DNA of 64,000 bases, taken from positions 18,066,501-18,130,500 of the forward strand of contig NC_135362.1 in NCBI RefSeq assembly GCF_051622035.1. The letters run 5' to 3'. Both the position numbers and the translations under genes were made by a program. A model generated the notes under the pieces. It saw only the letters and a program-made list of their open reading frames with translations. It was not told the origin of the DNA and searched no databases. Each line of letters begins with the position of its first letter. Positions within the stretch are counted from its first letter, which is position 1. The DNA is from Arctopsyche grandis (taxonomy: Eukaryota; Arthropoda; Insecta; Trichoptera; Hydropsychidae). Positions 35,968-48,845 of the stretch are shown here, piece after piece.

Positions 35968-37685
35968 ATGGAGTCGTGCGGAATGACAGCAATAAAATAT
36001 TTATTATTTCTTTTCAATGCCATATTTGCAGTGAGTTGAACATGATATTAGTACTACATATTTTATTGTATATTATTATATTATAATAATTGCTATGCAC
36101 TTTATTAAAATTTTCACACATAAAGTTTGAATTACAAAATAGAGTATAATGTATATCAATGCTTTGATAAAAATTTAGACTTTGGCCTCTATATATACGT
36201 AATTTAATAAAAAAAAAATATTATATGTACAAAGTATCATTAGATGAATTATTGATATCATGAAAAAATTCGAACTTGTTTACATTAAAATTTTAGAAAT
36301 ATGAATGGTTACTTTTTACAACGATTTTTATTACGTATGTACTCATATATGTCTATAAATATACAAAAAAATTTGAATCTTTTCAGTTCATTGTGAATTA
36401 TTTGCCACATTTTATGGTACGAAAGATTTTTTATCATTGACTCGTTTTTAGATACTTGGCATCTTGATTGTGGTAGCCGCCTCAATCGACATATCATTAG
36501 TGAAAGAATATTCTAACATGGGCGATGTCAGCGGATTAGAGACGGATATTCTATTAATCGTCATTGGATTGTTAATCCTAATTATAGCGGCTTTTGGATG
36601 CTTCGGTGCCATCAAGGAAAGCACAAAGCTCTTGTACACGGTTCGTATTTTCGTGTCGTATAATTTCCGATGTATATCTCGATCAAATCGCTATTTATTT
36701 GGTATGTCCAGTGGGCAATATTTAAATAAGAATCGCGCGATACGAGCTGTTTCGTTACAGCTAGAACAAAAAGTCGTGACCTGTACATGTCCCGTTATCA
36801 CGCGAATGCGATATTATCAGTGAAATGTTCAAAATTTAAATAATTTCAGTGTGAAAGATTTATTTTGACATTCGAAAGCTTGTTCGAATTTAAAATTCAT
36901 TATTGATTTTATTTTAGTATGCGGGATTCTTAATACTGATTATACTTATGGAACTATCCGTGGGCATTGCGGCAGCCGCTTTGAGACCTCAAATGGAGAC
37001 GACGGTCAAGAAACATCTGCGAGAGTCATTCATCAAGAACAAAGGAGACAATGGACATAAAGTCATTTGGGACAACTTACAGAAGAATGTTAGTTAAATT
37101 GATCTACAATAGCTTAATTTTTCTTTACATCTATTCATATATTTACAAGAACCTTCTTAATTATCATATTCATACCCATTTGTCCTCTCACATTTAAAAG
37201 GACATTTACGTTACTCATTCGTCGTTAATTTTAACTTATTTACTTTACATAAAAGTTGCAATGCTGTGGAGTGACTGGACCTCAAGACTTTACCGACGTA
37301 GGCAACAACGTACCTGTCCCTCCCGTATCGTGCTGTCCCAAATCTTGCTGTCCTACTTCAGAGCAATCGGCCAGTTCCCAAACCGCAGACCAAATGGAAA
37401 AATCTCGACGAGCTGAATGTATCCAACGTCAAGCTTACTATCAATCCGGCTGCGAGGACAAAATCCTAGAAACCGTTCATGGTGCTGGTCTGGCCGTCAT
37501 CATCACTGGAATCGTATTCTGCTTCTTGGAGGTAAGTGCTGCTTCAAATTGGCTCAATAAAAACAGCGATGAATGAGATTTCATCGATTTCTTTTTAAAC
37601 ACAGGTCATTGGAATAGTCCTAGCTATATGGTTGGCGAGCGCGATCAAGCGCGAAAGAAAAACCGATGCAGTGGACAGTGGCTAG
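35968..37685 (+). CDS. Tetraspanin, five coding exons (259 aa)
   Basis: A four-pass membrane protein of the insect Tsp42E-like style. Exons, all phase 0 with GT/AG borders: 35968-36030, 36452-36640, 36918-37088, 37256-37531 and 37605-37685 (TAG). Spans lie near residues 10-32, 54-75, 84-105 and 220-245. The large loop has CCG (144-146), a double CC pair in SCCPKSCC, and a further Cys pair near ECIQ and SGCED. The tail ends KRERKTDAVDSG. A strong acceptor, CTTTTCAG, at 35915-35922 just upstream shows that the 5' UTR is spliced. AATAAA signals lie at 37878-37883 and 38405-38410. All domains are complete and the frame is open across every junction. Intron positions match those of tetraspanin gene 1, which supports a local duplication. 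Confidence 0.92.
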
Positions 37686-39605
37686 GTTAGAAACGTATCG
37701 TCAGGATGCTTGTTATCTTCCGCTTTCAACTATATACTTTTTTAAATTTTCGCTCGATTTTATGTGTAACGCTAAACTATGTTCATATTCGAGTTTTTCG
37801 TGAAGCTAGATATTTTTTATACGTGCCTTATAAAGCAAAGTCATTAGTCACCCACCATGCGGTGTTCGAATGAACGAAATAAATGGTACCATAACTTCAG
37901 TGATCGGTCATATAGTGTGTATAAAAGAAAATTATTGATTTTTCCGGTGAATAACAAGTTTCTAACGAAATGCGTTTACGAATAGATTGTCATACTCCGA
38001 AAATAATTAATACGGTTTTTTTTTGATGGAGGAAAAATAGTACAAAATTTATTCAAGGTTTCGTTGAATAGTTTATTTATATTTAATTGGAAAAAATGTA
38101 TATATCCATTTGATTTTGTGGTGCTCAAGCAACATAAACTTTATTGTTTAAGTTAAATCTTCGTTTTTTTACTATACTGTTAAGAATCAATTGAATTTTA
38201 TTTAAATAATGTTATACGAAATCGTTATAAATTAAATAAATATATTATATTATACGTTGGTAAGTCAAAATTAATTTAATGAGTGGCATGTACTTATTAA
38301 AAATATAAATAATGAATTTTGAAATATTAGACATATAGAGCAATCTTGTGTCACATCTAAATACATACAAATATTATAATTAAATGTACCTAGAACAAAT
38401 ACAGAATAAAAATCTTCCTCAGCTTCATAGTTGTTTTATTTTTGTATAAAATTTTATATGCATTATTATTTGTATTGTAGAAAAAATATTTTCAAAATAC
38501 AAAACTAGGACGATTCAATTAAAATTTCGTTCAATATAATCCATAACTTTATACATTAGTTTTAATTAAGATGGGTGAAAATAAAACCGTTATTATACAT
38601 TGTAGCTTTAAGTTTGGTATATGTAATTTCCTTACATTTCCTGGCCTTGATATTTGCCAAGATATCTATCGTGAAATTCTCATTACAATATTTTCACGTG
38701 ATAGAAAGCTTCATTTTTTTCTTAATATATATGTATGTATAATACATAGGCACTTTTATGAACTTAGATTGTTTTCCCTTGTCGCCAAAAATCGTACAAA
38801 GTAACACAGGCATACCAAAAATAAACACAGCGCGAGTTTTGTGATTCACTAATTGGACAAACAAACTCCACCTGAAAACGTGTCATGTCACCATAAGTTA
38901 CAAGTTACACCTACTAAAAGCGCATCATTTCCAACGTGAATAATTTATATATTGGCCTGGAATTTAGGACATGGGCACGGCCGAAATTGTTTCGTTTCAC
39001 TTTTGATCCATACAAATTCGTCGATTATTTTTTCATTAGCACAAGTAAAAATGTGTCGATTCGGATAATTGTACTATGTATGTATGTATTTATGTATATA
39101 TGTATTTGTAGCCATTCGACCATTTGTGTATTCGTTTTAGATTAAATTTAACACCGTGTAATGAAACGTTGTTGAATCTGAAAACTTTGACCTTGTATGT
39201 AACGTAATGGTTTTCTAGTTAATGACCCCGTATAAAGGGTGTATGCGTTTGCGTCATATTTCGCAGAATATTGGTCTAAATTGGCTGACATTTCAAATGC
39301 TAATTTCATTTTTTTTCTTTTTTGCTTCTTGAAGAGATTGCGTGACTTCGTGCGAATGTGTTAAACTGCGACACGCAGTTGAACGAACCTTTAACCTATG
39401 TATTAGAATCCCATTTTCACTTTTCGTTCTATTACTTTTCGATCATTTTTCATTTTGATATTTTTTTCAACTTTGACATCAAAGGTTTACTGAACCCTCG
39501 GACTGTGAAATTAAAATTATACGACAAAATTAATATTTTCTTTCACGTAAGTGTATTTCACCGAATGGACGCTGTTTTTTTTAGTTAAAAATGCCACTCT
39601 GCCTG
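37686..39605. other. 3' UTR of tetraspanin gene 2, then no gene recognised
   Basis: The first 200-700 bp is 3' UTR, depending on which AATAAA is used. The rest is AT-rich, with microsatellites at 38730-38750 and 39080-39105. Short open frames show no domain-like features. Confidence 0.5.
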
Positions 39606-40176
39606 AAGTAAAGAATCTTCGATAAATGTGTTTTGCCAGTGATGACTTATGGATGTAAGACTTGGACATTGCATGCAAAGATCTTACATACAGTCTAATG
39701 TATGTATGTTCACCTCGACGTAACGAGGAGAGATAGGAAACGGAATATGTGGGTGAGAAGTACATATGACATGGATATAGTGGAGAGTGGAGTGGATATA
39801 ATGGAGAGTGTAAAGAGATTGAAATGGCATTGGGTGGGTCACGTAGCTAGAAGAATGGATGAAAGGTGGGCAAAATAAGTGCTAGAATGGTACCCGAGAG
39901 AATGTAAAAGGGTGAAAGGAAGACGTGAAGAGAGTGAAATGGCAATGGGTGGGTCACAGCTAGAAGAGTGGACGAAAGGTGGACAAAAACAGTGCTAGAA
40001 TCGTACCTGAGAAAAAGTAAAAAGGGAAAGAAGAAACTAAGGCTGGAATGAATGGGGGTAAACGAAATTAGAAAAATGTGTAGGGTGAGATGGATGAGAT
40101 TTGGGCAAAACAAAGAAGAATGGAAGAATGTTGGGGAAGCCTTCATCCAGCAGTGGATATAAATGATGATGATAAG
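39606..40176 (+). mobile_element. RTE-type LINE, 3' end, with internal duplication
   Basis: The translation in shifting frames reads CVLPVMTYGCKTWTLHA, then RLKWHWVGHVARRMDERW, then a last block AFIQQWI followed by an ATGATGATGATAA run. Those are the C-terminal motifs and the 3' microsatellite of RTE-clade LINEs. A unit of about 115 bp (GAAATGGCA(A/T)TGGGTGGGTC to the AAGAAA/GGAAGA region) occurs twice in tandem (about 39820-39930 and 39935-40050). The frame is interrupted, so it is a dead fragment. Open frames on the opposite strand are shadows. Confidence 0.75.
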
Positions 40177-40694
40177 ATTTATATGCATATGTATTTATGT
40201 ACCCACTACATATAGCATACCTACTTTTACTTTATTGCACTTGTTTCGAAAGACATTAACAAATTTACGACTCTATGTAGTTCAACTGACCAACACAAAA
40301 ATAAATCAAGACATATACCTGAAGAGGTTTTATCGAATGAGTTCATCGTTAAAGATTTTTGTTGTAATTTTCTATTTTTGCACCATAGTAACAGCTACGT
40401 ATTAATGGTTCAACGTCCGAACAATTGATCGAATTTTGGGTCAAACGTTTTACGTAGTTGAAAATGAAATGGAAAAGAAAAATTTCTTTACGCGAAAAAT
40501 ATCTTTAAGCATTAGCAGTGAACACATTCCAGATATTCAATATGAAATTTAATTACATATAATTTGAATTGGGTCAAGGCTTTTGTCGGAATTGCATTAC
40601 ACAACTTGATAAAAATTAGCGTTAAAATGTCAAGCTGGAGTTTCAAACTGTGCAAAATAAATCAAAAAAATACACAATAAATTCAAAATGTGAT
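40177..40694. other. Gap between the RTE fragment and SOD gene A
   Basis: This is AT-rich sequence downstream of SOD gene A. I see no canonical minus-strand polyadenylation signal close to its stop codon and no other gene. Confidence 0.4.
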
Positions 40695-41367
40695 TTAATC
40701 TACCAACTTAATCGTTGCACAATGTAAAATATTGCTCTTTGTTTTGCTGGCATGTATCGTCAAACTGCGTCCTACGATACTGCGAGGACCTGATAAACTC
40801 AAATATTTGTCAATGAAATCCGTTCTCACTTTACCCTTAGATCCAGCTGTGATATTTCCAAATTGTCCCAAATGATGTCGGCGATCAGTAAAAACGATCT
40901 AGATATTAAAATAAATAGATAAATAAACAATATTCAATTGTTTCAAATATTTTATTTTTGCATATAATACTGAAATTGTGTAACATAATATTATACTTAC
41001 GTTAGGAACATTAAAGTGTGGTCCAATTTTGTCACATTTACTAGACACGTCTCCATTTTCGTGAATATCCAACAAGTATTTCCCTGGGACAAGTCCAATT
41101 ACATATCCCCTTATGACTAAAGGAGATCCTTCACGTTCCTGAGTAAAAGTTACGTGGCAAGTTACGTTTTTTTCCATAAATGTCACTACACATATTTTTC
41201 GCATTTTTACTGGTGAAAAATTCAGCTGATTCAATATCTAAAAGGTAAATATTGTCCGTTTATAGTAAAAATTTACTTTATTTGTCAAATTTGGGTAATT
41301 AAAAAACCTTGCTATTGATGATTATAAAATTTGTAACTATTAAAAGGATACAAAATAGTTTCCGCAT
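40695..41367 (-). CDS. SOD gene A: secreted Cu/Zn-SOD-like pseudoenzyme (166 aa)
   Basis: Exons on the minus strand: 41367-41308 (signal peptide MRKLFCILLIVTNFIIINSK), 41237-41001 and 40898-40695 (TAA). All junctions are phase 0, at the same places as in genes B-D. The SOD fold is recognisable from GLVPGKYLLDIHENGD, KIGPHFN and GRSLTIH. In human SOD1 numbering His46 is Asp, His71 and its loop are missing, Asp83 is Gln and Arg143 is Ile. His48, His63, His80 and His120 appear kept, as does the Cys57-Cys146 pair (SSKC, ILHC). The zinc and electrostatic loops are shortened. Dismutase activity is therefore unlikely. The frame is intact, so I read it as an expressed pseudoenzyme rather than a dead gene. 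The exon 1 donor (GTTTTT) is weak. Confidence 0.75.
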
Positions 41368-41592
41368 GTTGTCTATCCAGTAGTTTACAATTCAACGAAT
41401 AAGCCTTTAAAATATAAAATATAGATAAGGCATATGTATTATAGATTTAACGGTACTTTGATTGGTTCATAATATTTGTTGCGAAAAATTGAGGGTTCTC
41501 TAACTTTCTTTTGTAATTGGTATATAAATCGTTAACGAATGAAAAAAAGCTGAAAGTATCGATTTTTTCACTATTATTTTTTTTATTAACTC

Positions 41593-41619
41593 GTTAATGG
41601 TTGTTTAAATTAAAAAAAA

Positions 41620-41675
<56 letters not shown>

Positions 41676-41699
41676 TTTTTAATTCAAACAACCATTAAC
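41593..41699. repeat. Hairpin with a (TA)n centre
   Basis: The left arm GTTAATGGTTGTTTAAATTA (41593 on) and the right arm TAATTCAAACAACCATTAAC (to 41699) are complementary with one mismatch. They flank about 25 TA repeats (41621-41671). It is probably a small AT-rich MITE whose loop has expanded. Confidence 0.7.
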
Positions 41700-42317
41700 T
41701 AATCTATGTATGCATATTGAATTGAAATTTTCAATCGATAATAAGAGTAAGTATTACCTATATCTGTACCCTACTCTTTTCATTTTGGGCATGCTTAGGT
41801 ATACATATGTAATTCCTTTGAATTTCGGTGAAACTTCCCATTAATTTTCTTTTGTTCTCCAGCTATTACGTGGTATTACGTCATGCCCGTAGTTGCTGGA
41901 ATAATTGGAACTTTATGTTCCTAATAATTAATATTATGTGCGAGGTAGACATCGTCATTCGTTCATTTTGTTAAAATGTATTCGACTTATATCAGATTGT
42001 TATTTTCATACAAGGTGAAAACTGGACGTGTCATGAGAATTTCTTTGTATTAATGTTTCGTTTTGTGGTCAAACATTTTTCGAAATGTTTAAGGCGCCTT
42101 TTCTTTTACGGTGCCTGTGTGTGCCGAACACTTCGCACACGCCATGAGCCGGTTCTGGATATATTTATGAGTGAATCTTGATATTGTCTCTTCCATTCGG
42201 GCCTCATGAGGATGTTTCGTATTCCCGGCTAATGCCAACTGATGATACAAGAAATACCCAATTATTCTCCTTATATTTAATTATTTTTATATAATTTGTT
42301 TTGTAACTGCTTCCATT

Positions 42318-42718
42318 GTTTATTTATTTATTTTATTTATACTTTGGGAAAGGCAGCATAGTCGATGGATCCAATTTTATATTTTCTCGTGAAGTCGTTA
42401 ACGGGCTGTTCCTGAGCAACAATTATGGAATTAACTTGTACATACATATATACATTTTATAGACTATAAATTTTGAAATCATAGTGGTGACATAATGGTT
42501 AGAATGGCTAATTTGAGGAGGAACCGTTTCAACAATGAAATCAGTTAAATTTACAACTGCGATATGAGAAAATGGAGTCACAGATATCCAAGTCTGACCA
42601 GTAGCAATACAGATTATACTCGGAATAAATTATTTTCGAACGATGTCAACCCACGGGATCGAACCCGGCGAGCTCTCGGTGGTTAACATTAACGGAACTA
42701 CCAAGCTATGCTGCTGGC
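42318..42718 (-). mobile_element. tRNA-derived SINE
   Basis: On the minus strand the head GCCAGCAGCATAGCTTGGTA contains an A-box-like TAGCTTGGTAG. About 45 nt on, a perfect B-box GGTTCGATCCC follows (42665-42655). A tRNA-unrelated body of roughly 280 bp leads to an A-rich tail, AAATAAAATAAATAAATAAA. That is the layout of a polymerase III SINE. The flanks share only ATTGTT, so the target duplication is short or eroded. No intact tRNA cloverleaf is expected. Confidence 0.65.
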
Positions 42719-42722
42719 TAAT

Positions 42723-43459
42723 TGTTGTTTGAACATTTGCTTCTAATGTTCTATCTTATGTATCGCACGTATTAATATGTATATTCTATCTGTATACATA
42801 ATTTATATATTTTTTTGTTTTTTCTCTTTGTTTATTTTCAACCCTTGTGGCGCATTAGGAACTCTTGCAATGTCACAGTATTGAAAACTATAAATAAATA
42901 AGTTTCAAATTACTGTTTACAATATTTAGAAGCACTGAATGACTTTTATCTACAATTTTTATTATTGTGTCGCTTCTCACGATTTCAAATGTGTGTATCA
43001 ATATTTATTTTTAATGGTTTTTCACACGAAAACAAAATTATACTTTTATTTTTATATGTAACTACTTACTTAACTTAATTTTCCACTGGTCTGATAGTGT
43101 GCCGCTATTACATATTATATAATTGTAGTCATCATAATATGTAGATATTTTTAATCATTATAATTTTAATTTAATAAAAATGTACTTACTATACATAACG
43201 TTTATGACAAGGCTTTCGTGTTTAACTGTGTCACACCTTTACATGCTAAATACTATTGATGCGGTTGAATTTATAGTAAACTTGAATATTTCAGACCTAA
43301 CAAGGCCACGCAAAAATGTGCCACTTTTATTGATTTCAACACCAAAAATTACTGACAGAAAAAGAATACATCGTATGTACGTATATAAAATAAATGAAAC
43401 AAACTTGTGCTGAAATTGAACGTAAAATTTATTTACAAGTTAAATCAATCCAATCTAAA
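42723..43459. other. Intergenic DNA between SINE and SOD gene B
   Basis: The segment 42836-42905 has a LINE/SINE-tail look (GGCGCATTAGGAACTCTTGC followed by ATAAATAAATAAG). TTTATT at 43428-43433 is a minus-strand AATAAA only 27 nt after the stop codon of SOD gene B and is its likely poly(A) signal. A plus-strand frame at 43180-43413 is not protein-like. Confidence 0.45.
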
Positions 43460-44168
43460 TCACTTGACGCCGATTACTCCGCAGGCAACTCTAGCTCCAG
43501 CACTACCTGTAGTCAAAGAGTCGGGTTTGTTGCCCTTGCCTAGATCATCAGCTCGTTCGTGAACCACAAGTCCTCTACCAATGATACTGTTCACACCACT
43601 GAGCGATATCATCTCATCATAAAAATCGATATTTGCCGTGTTGTGATCGTCGAAAACAATATTTCCCAAATCGCCAACATGACGTATAAAGTCAGATGGT
43701 GCTCCGTGACTCACCTTAAAAATGTCATAGTAAAATGATTAACATAGTTCACCACAGAATAAATTAAAACCAAAATCAATATAACTTACTTTCTTAGGAT
43801 TAAAATGTGCACCAGTCCCCATACAGTCAGCCTTTGAAATATCGCCATCCTGGTGTACGTGGAAACCATATAAGCCTGGTGAGAGACCTTGTAGAGTACC
43901 CGTTACATGTACTGGACTATTTTTATCATCTTGATGAAAGTTCACGCTTCCATGAACTACTTTTCCCACCAGGTTGACAGCTGCGCTTCGTTCTATTAGT
44001 TCTGAATTTGTATTGGTTTTCGTTTGACTCTAATTTTTAGTAATACAATATTAGTCACATATTTATATCGTTAGTTATTTATAGTGGTTTAGAAAATATA
44101 CATACTCTTAATTCGACTACAGAAAACAATGTACAAGGAAGAATCAATAAAATAATTAAATTCTTCAT
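43460..44168 (-). CDS. SOD gene B: extracellular Cu/Zn superoxide dismutase (185 aa)
   Basis: It converts superoxide to peroxide and oxygen outside the cell. Exons on the minus strand: 44168-44106 (signal peptide [20 protein letters not shown]), 44029-43790 and 43714-43460 (TGA), all phase 0 with GT/AG borders. All catalytic residues are present: GFHVHQ (His46 and His48 in SOD1 numbering), GAHFNP (His63), SHGAP (His71), RHVGDLGN (His80, Asp83), [10 protein letters not shown] (His120) and RVACG (Arg143, Cys146). A 15-20 residue stretch separates the signal from the domain, shorter than in C and D. It is the canonical member of the cluster and the best reference for its paralogues. The exon 2 acceptor could shift by 2 nt, but only 44029 keeps the frame. 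Confidence 0.95.
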
Positions 44169-45502
44169 AATTTATTCGTTCACTCAAATTTACAAAATAA
44201 GATGTTGACGTACATGCACGACTCAATATTGAATGATAATTTTTCATGTACCAACATATGTATGTATGTATAATGCGATATAAAACAACAAACTTATTAA
44301 AAATATATTTCCATGCAGAGTTTCTTAATTTTATTATTACTTTATTTACTTAATTTTTTTATTAATTTATTTACATATGTATATGTACATATATAGTATA
44401 CATATTCTATATTTCACATTGTGTCATTGCTTAAAATAATATGATCAATATGAAATTTATTTGACTTTTTAGGAACTGTTCAGCACTAGGTTCCAAAAAA
44501 CCGCTCGTAAGAAAAAGCCAGTTTTCTTTTTTTTTTTAAACAAAAGCCGGTCAATTGGTTTTCATCGGCTTAAGAAAATTGAGATTTTTGAGAGGACTTT
44601 ATTTTGGAGAACCCTGGCATATGTTGTAACTTTCGTCGTAAGCTTTACTTCTCATTTGAATCGCCCCTCAAGTCTTTACATCCTTAGCAAAATGTCCCTT
44701 TGTCGTAGCCTTGTTTAAGTTATTGAAACTACTTTCAATAATATTTTATTAATTATTACCAGGTTCTCACCCGTTACTAAATCTCAAAGCAACTGCCAAG
44801 TGCTGTCCTTTTATTGTTGATATGCTCTTTTTTTCGTTTTTTCATAGACATCCGAAATTCATAATTTCAAATGTCTATGAAAGTACTTTCAGAAAAAATA
44901 AAATTAGGTTTTGTTTTAGGTTTCAACCGGCTTGAAAGCCCTTGTACAGCACTAAATCCAGAAAAGCTTTTTTCCATTCCATTTTTAAAATATACAATTT
45001 TTTTAAGTTGGTCTTTCTATGTAATTATGAATTTATTTTAATATTATAGTGTTATATACTATACAGGTATATGTAGTTATTCATATTATTAGATTTAAAT
45101 ACTTCAGGAGAATAAGAAAAATGTATTACAAAAGTGTACAAATATTGAATATCGTTGATCAATTGCAATAATTGTCATTTATCACACTGATATTCTTAAT
45201 GGACAAGGTCTTGACCTTTTTTGATATACTTCACACATCAAAAATATTATTTTTGTGATTTAAAAATACATATGTATGTATGTAAATACTGAATTTCATA
45301 ATACACACATACATATTTGACATATGATCAATAGGGGATATATTGTGCAGTATATAAGGTATATAATAAACTGATATTGTTGCAGAGATAAATATTTTTA
45401 TTTTAATTGGTTATACTTATACATAACTGACTTAATCAAATTAATTTGTGACATAGCCTTGGTCTTTACATAATTATTATGATATTTATATACACACTAA
45501 AA
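44169..45502. other. Intergenic DNA between SOD genes B and C
   Basis: AT-rich sequence with TACATATG-type microsatellites (44255-44272, 44370-44400). A hairpin at 44845-44880 pairs CATAGACAT with ATGTCTATG around GAAATTCATAATTTC. The upstream sequence of gene B has no clear 5'-UTR acceptor. Confidence 0.45.
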
Positions 45503-46766
<1,264 letters not shown>

Positions 46767-48053
46767 GATATGTAAAATAAGTAATTATCTTGATAAGTAT
46801 TATTTTTTGCAAAATTATATGTAATTAATAAACGTTGTAGATAAACCTTGATGTTCTTACAGTTCTGAAGAACGAATGAAAACTGTTTGGATGTAGAGCA
46901 TTATTTAAACCAATTTCTGTTTGCTCTAAAATATCATATGTATGTATGTACATATGTATGATTTCCTTTTCCGGCAGATGTTTTTCACTGATACTTACTT
47001 ATTAGCATAAGTTTTAATGAATTTAATTTCTATAAATAGCATTGCATGTACCTCCTTAATTTTTTACATACTAGTATGGAAATTTTTAAATGGAAAGAAA
47101 CACTCGTCAATACATTTAAATAAATGCATTTTCATTTGACAATTGAATACTTAATAGAATTTCTAATCAAATATGTATTGAAAAAATAGGCTGAATACAT
47201 AATTAAATAGTTTTAGTGTAGCCGAAATACATTTTACATATGTACACATATGTATATTTTCAATTTATTATTGAATTTGATATATGTATTAAAATACGTA
47301 AAGGTGCTATAAAAGGTACATGTTAATAATTTCATAAGTTCAAAAATTAAAAACAAACGACTTTTTTAGAATAATAAATATGTATATTAATATTACAAAC
47401 AAAAGAAGAAAAAAAATTATAATAGGTTCTTCTTTTTAAGTACACTGAAAATATATAGTATCAGAAAGTTTAATTTAAACCTAAATAAATAATATATTTT
47501 ACATTTCAATAAATTATAAAGCTTCTAGTGATCTAGTATATATGAATTTGGTTTTACAGATGGTTGTACCTACATATACATATATGTATGTATATAAATT
47601 ATGAATTTGAATATTAAATAATACTTACCTGTTGATTAAAATTTAATAAAATACACCAATACGGTTAAGAAACTGAGAGACAGTAGAGATTTAGATACAA
47701 GCAGAACTGAAGAAGAATTTGACCAAGATCTGAAATATCATAAAAAGTTGCATATTAATTTTTATATACATATACATATAATACATATGTATGTACATAT
47801 ATTGTATTTACTATCATCAAATTATTATCTCCTACAAAACTACATATGTATAGATTTATATATATACATGTATACAAATACATGTGTTGACTTCTAGATG
47901 GCGTACAACAAATACGAGCTAATTTATAAAATAAAAATTAGATATAATTAGAAAAGTATTACTCAAACGCATTTAGATTTGAAGAGAAAATTATCTAAAA
48001 ATTATTCATTCCAATTTTCATTATTTTTTTAAATCATTCACACCTTTGTATAT
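46767..48053. other. Intergenic DNA between SOD genes C and D
   Basis: AT-rich with microsatellites at 46938-46960, 47225-47250, 47575-47590 and 47765-47800. The first 150 bp upstream of gene C includes GGTTTAAATAATG (about 46902-46914 on the minus strand), a weak TATA-like candidate. No other gene is seen. Confidence 0.4.
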
Positions 48054-48138
48054 GTACATACATATATCATTACATTGTATTGAAATTACTCGCACTTCAT
48101 TATAAAGATAAATACATATATACATATGTGTAAAAAAT
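48054..48138 (+). repeat. Left copy of a direct repeat flanking the MITE
   Basis: An 85 bp segment from GTACATACATATATCATTAC to GTGTAAAAAAT ends exactly where the MITE begins. It is almost identical to 48448-48536 (one substitution in ATT(A/C)CTCGC, plus a small microsatellite length difference). Confidence 0.85.
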
Positions 48139-48447
48139 GGGTCTACCTCACGGGCCCGAATGTGAAACGCCGTACATACTCACTTAATTTGCGCGAGCAG
48201 GATACAACAGGAACAAGAGGAACAGGCTTTTCCTCCCGTATTCTGCGCGCGCACATTAATACGGGAGGAAAAACCTGTTCCTCTTATTCCTCTTGTATCC
48301 TGCTCGCGAAAATTAAGTGAGTATGTACCGTTTACCATGCACCCTTTTTTTTTTGATCTTTCGACTTAAGATCTTCCGATTTTCGATCTTTGCCTTCCGA
48401 TATTTGCGTTTTCCGGCGTTTCACATTCGGGCTCGTCACGGAGACCG
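48139..48447. mobile_element. Foldback MITE, Mutator-like candidate (copy 3)
   Basis: Ends GGGTCTACCTCACGGGCCCG and CGGGCTCGTCACGGAGACCG are inverted relatives. The core (ACTCACTTAATTTGCGCGAG, CCTCCCGTATT) matches copies 1 and 2. One arm lacks the AAGGCAAAGATCGAAAATCG block that the other keeps, so it is internally deleted. Unlike copy 1, with its 9 bp duplication, this copy is bordered immediately on both sides by 85-89 bp direct repeats. Confidence 0.8.
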
Positions 48448-48536
48448 GTACATACATATATCATTACATTGTATTGAAATTCCTCGCACTTCATTATAAA
48501 GATAAATACATATATAAATATGTATGTGTAAAAAAT
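48448..48536 (+). repeat. Right copy of the direct repeat flanking the MITE
   Basis: This begins at the base after the MITE and repeats 48054-48138 in the same orientation. See the entries for the left copy and the MITE. Confidence 0.85.
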
Positions 48537-48734
48537 ATACATACTTCTTTACAAATATTGGTACAAATCTAAATGTACATATGTACATTTAGTGAATTTT
48601 TGTCGTACCAAAGAATCTAGCATCATAATTGTTGTAACTGTTGATTACAATCCAACTTTGTATCATATCTCCATAGCAATATCATTTTAATTGATGCTTT
48701 ATTTTGAATTTATGCATCGTGTAAATCGTGACTT

Positions 48735-48845
<111 letters not shown>

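Noticed and set aside
39847-40188. 113-codon minus-strand frame over the RTE fragment
   Set aside because: It is the antisense of the LINE coding sequence, which reads sensibly on the plus strand (GHVARRMDERW).
40695-41367. SOD gene A as a dead pseudogene
   Set aside because: All three exons are open, borders are GT/AG and phases match the paralogues. Loss is confined to catalytic residues and loops, so a pseudoenzyme is the better reading.
42650-42718. Functional tRNA gene
   Set aside because: A and B boxes are present, but the arms do not close into a cloverleaf and an A-rich-tailed body follows, so it is a SINE head.
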